Made by a program: the position numbers and the translations under genes. The notes under the pieces are model-generated. The model was not told where the DNA came from and did not search any database. It saw nothing but the letters and a program-made list of their open reading frames with translations. A stretch of 64,000 nucleotides of DNA from Cryobacterium sp. HLT2-28 (GTDB taxonomy: Bacteria > Actinomycetota > Actinomycetes > Actinomycetales > Microbacteriaceae). The DNA is taken from NCBI RefSeq assembly GCF_004402495.1, contig NZ_SOFH01000029.1:1-64000 (forward strand). The letters run 5' to 3'. Shown here piece after piece: positions 62,858-64,000 of this stretch (within the stretch, counting starts at the first letter, position 1; the number at the start of each line of letters is the position of its first letter).

Positions 62858-63460
62858 CTATTCGAGGTTGGCGTGGCGCGGCCACAATTCCTCGGCCGTG
62901 GCGCCGGATGACTTCCACAGGCTGTGGAAGATGGCGTCGCCGATGACCACGACGCTCTGCTCGAACAGCCCGCCCGAGTACTGGGCCGAGAAGCGCCGGT
63001 CGTGGTCCTGCTTGCGAGCGGCAGGAACCACGACCGTCACCTCGGCCAGGCCGGCGAGCGCCGAGCCGGGATCGGTGGTGATCGCCACGATCCCGGCGCC
63101 GGCTGCGACAGCGGCCTCCGCCGCACGCACGATCGCGCCCGTGCTGCCCGAGCCGCTCGCCACCAGCAGAACATCGCCGGGGCCGATCGCCGGCGACGTC
63201 GTCTCCCCCACCACGTGCACTCGGAGTCCCAGGTGCATGAGGCGCATCGCGGTCATCTTCAGGGCGAGGCCCGACCGGCCGGCCCCGAAGACGAAGACGC
63301 TGCGGGCGGCCAGCAGCCGCGCCGCGGCCGACTCGAGGTGCGTCGCAGCGTCCTCCTGCAGCCGACGGCTGACGGCGGCGTTCTCGGCGGTGATGAGTTC
63401 GAGGGCAGGCAGGACCGAGACGGCGGGCGTGAGGGGCGAGACTGTGCTGCGGGAAGGCAT
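62858..63460 (-). CDS. hxlB: 6-phospho-3-hexuloisomerase
   Basis: 200 residues with a SIS sugar-isomerase domain: VFVFGAGRSGLALKMTAMRLMHLG, VVGETTSPAIGPGDVLLVASGSG and FSAQYSGGLFEQSVVVIGDAI. It isomerises hexulose-6-phosphate to fructose-6-phosphate after HxlA. GAGG is very close to the ATG, so the true start could be slightly different. Divergent from the truncated gene at the window end. Confidence 0.92.
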   Translation of the reverse strand: MPSRSTVSPLTPAVSVLPALELITAENAAVSRRLQEDAATHLESAAARLLAARSVFVFGAGRSGLALKMTAMRLMHLGLRVHVVGETTSPAIGPGDVLLVASGSGSTGAIVRAAEAAVAAGAGIVAITTDPGSALAGLAEVTVVVPAARKQDHDRRFSAQYSGGLFEQSVVVIGDAIFHSLWKSSGATAEELWPRHANLE

Positions 63461-63568
63461 ACCTCATCGTGCGCCGTCCCGGGCGGGCGCGCGGCCCACC
63501 GAACGGACGGCAGACCTACCCGTCCGGGTAGGTCGACGTGGATCCGGCGGCTCGAACGCGGGAATGGA

Positions 63569-63574
63569 TAGGCT
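63569..63574 (+). promoter_or_regulatory. TAGGCT -10 element, leaderless start
   Basis: TAGGCT is six bases before GTG 63581. Confidence 0.5.
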
Positions 63575-63580
63575 GGATTC

Positions 63581-64000
63581 GTGAATCCACTTCTGCAACC
63601 CCATTCGATCGAGTTGCTCACGCGCATCGACCCGGTGCTCTCGAGCCCACTTCTCGGCGTGGCGGCGAGCCTCTCCGAACTGGTGCGCCCGCTCCTCGCC
63701 CACAGCGCCCTGGTGATCTTCACCGAAGACTGCACCGGGCGGCCGCAGAAGAAGGCTGGAGACCACTTCATCACCGACCGGGTCTCGATCGCGGAGCTGG
63801 ACGCGCTCCGCGCTTCGATGCCGGTGGGCTCCACTCCCCTGTGGCTGGCCGACGCGACGATCGGCTCCGAGACGCGCCCGGTGGCGGCCTGGCTCGCCGC
63901 GACCGGCGCGTTGCTCGTGCTCACCGACCCCGAGCCGGGGCCGGAGTCCGAGCCGGCCGAGGCGTCCGGCCGACCTGGCACCGTCGCTGACGACGGACCG
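63581..64000 (+). CDS. Unidentified protein, N-terminal part (possible regulator)
   Basis: 140 codons are open from GTG 63581 to the window end without a stop. The visible part is a mixed helical/strand domain (IELLTRIDPVLSSPLLGVAASLSELVRPLL, then ALVIFTED and ALLVLTDPE) ending in an acidic Pro/Glu linker. This looks like the sensory half of a PucR/CdaR-type regulator with a DNA-binding domain still to come, but no HTH is in the window. Divergent from the RuMP pair, so it may control it. Identification is weak. Confidence 0.5.
   Translation, partial: MNPLLQPHSIELLTRIDPVLSSPLLGVAASLSELVRPLLAHSALVIFTEDCTGRPQKKAGDHFITDRVSIAELDALRASMPVGSTPLWLADATIGSETRPVAAWLAATGALLVLTDPEPGPESEPAEASGRPGTVADDGP

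Overview
The window is high-GC DNA with tightly packed, often overlapping genes, many GTG starts, and gene families typical of Actinomycetota. These include NucS mismatch endonuclease, the coproporphyrin-dependent haem branch with HemQ, DUF3618, and a holin-X type membrane protein. The gene mix fits Microbacteriaceae (Cryobacterium-like); this placement is inferred, not tested. No rRNA, tRNA or CRISPR array was seen. The longest gene-free stretch is about 270 bases (8270-8542).

Left part (1-20.7 kb): the end of a transposase abuts a bifunctional proline-oxidising PutA with a divergent LysR regulator. Next come two redox enzymes, a secreted beta-propeller protein, an SRPBCC protein, a thioesterase, a LysE exporter and an alpha/beta hydrolase. 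An overlapping aldo/keto reductase-SDR-aldo/keto reductase set follows, converging on a LysR gene. Then come a PEBP protein, the tRNA hydroxylase TrhO, an ABC exporter pair, an AcuI-like reductase and small membrane or unknown proteins.

Haem block (20.7-32.4 kb): hemE-hemY, three small envelope genes, then hemQ-hemH-hemC-hemD-hemB-hemL run leftward. hemA runs rightward from a shared hemE/hemA promoter region. Together they cover glutamyl-tRNA to haem through coproporphyrin; a coproheme-type pathway is implied by HemQ.

Middle (32.4-47.8 kb): acetyltransferase, zinc alcohol dehydrogenase, glycyl-tRNA synthetase, CstA/YbdD peptide or pyruvate uptake, an isochorismatase/NCS1 permease pair, a beta-lactamase-fold protein lacking catalytic residues, an M13 peptidase, a MATE exporter with no normal start codon, and an APC permease.

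Catabolic cluster (47.9-57.8 kb): nine genes run leftward, led by an IclR regulator. Gene for gene they match the cre (p-cresol/alkylphenol) operon known from Corynebacterium glutamicum. The alkylphenol is first phosphorylated by a split PEP-synthase-like kinase (CreHI). Its alkyl carbon is then oxidised by a P450 with its own ferredoxin and reductase (CreJEF). The phosphate is removed by an HD phosphohydrolase (CreD), and the alcohol is oxidised to aldehyde and acid (CreG, CreC). This is the most notable system in the window.

Right end (57.8-64 kb): a PLP decarboxylase, an MFS transporter, nucS, a HAD phosphatase, a formaldehyde-fixing RuMP pair (hxlB-hxlA) and the start of an unidentified gene cut by the window edge.

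A recurring feature is a TANNNT hexamer exactly six bases before the start codon of about 15 genes. This suggests that leaderless transcription is common in this genome.
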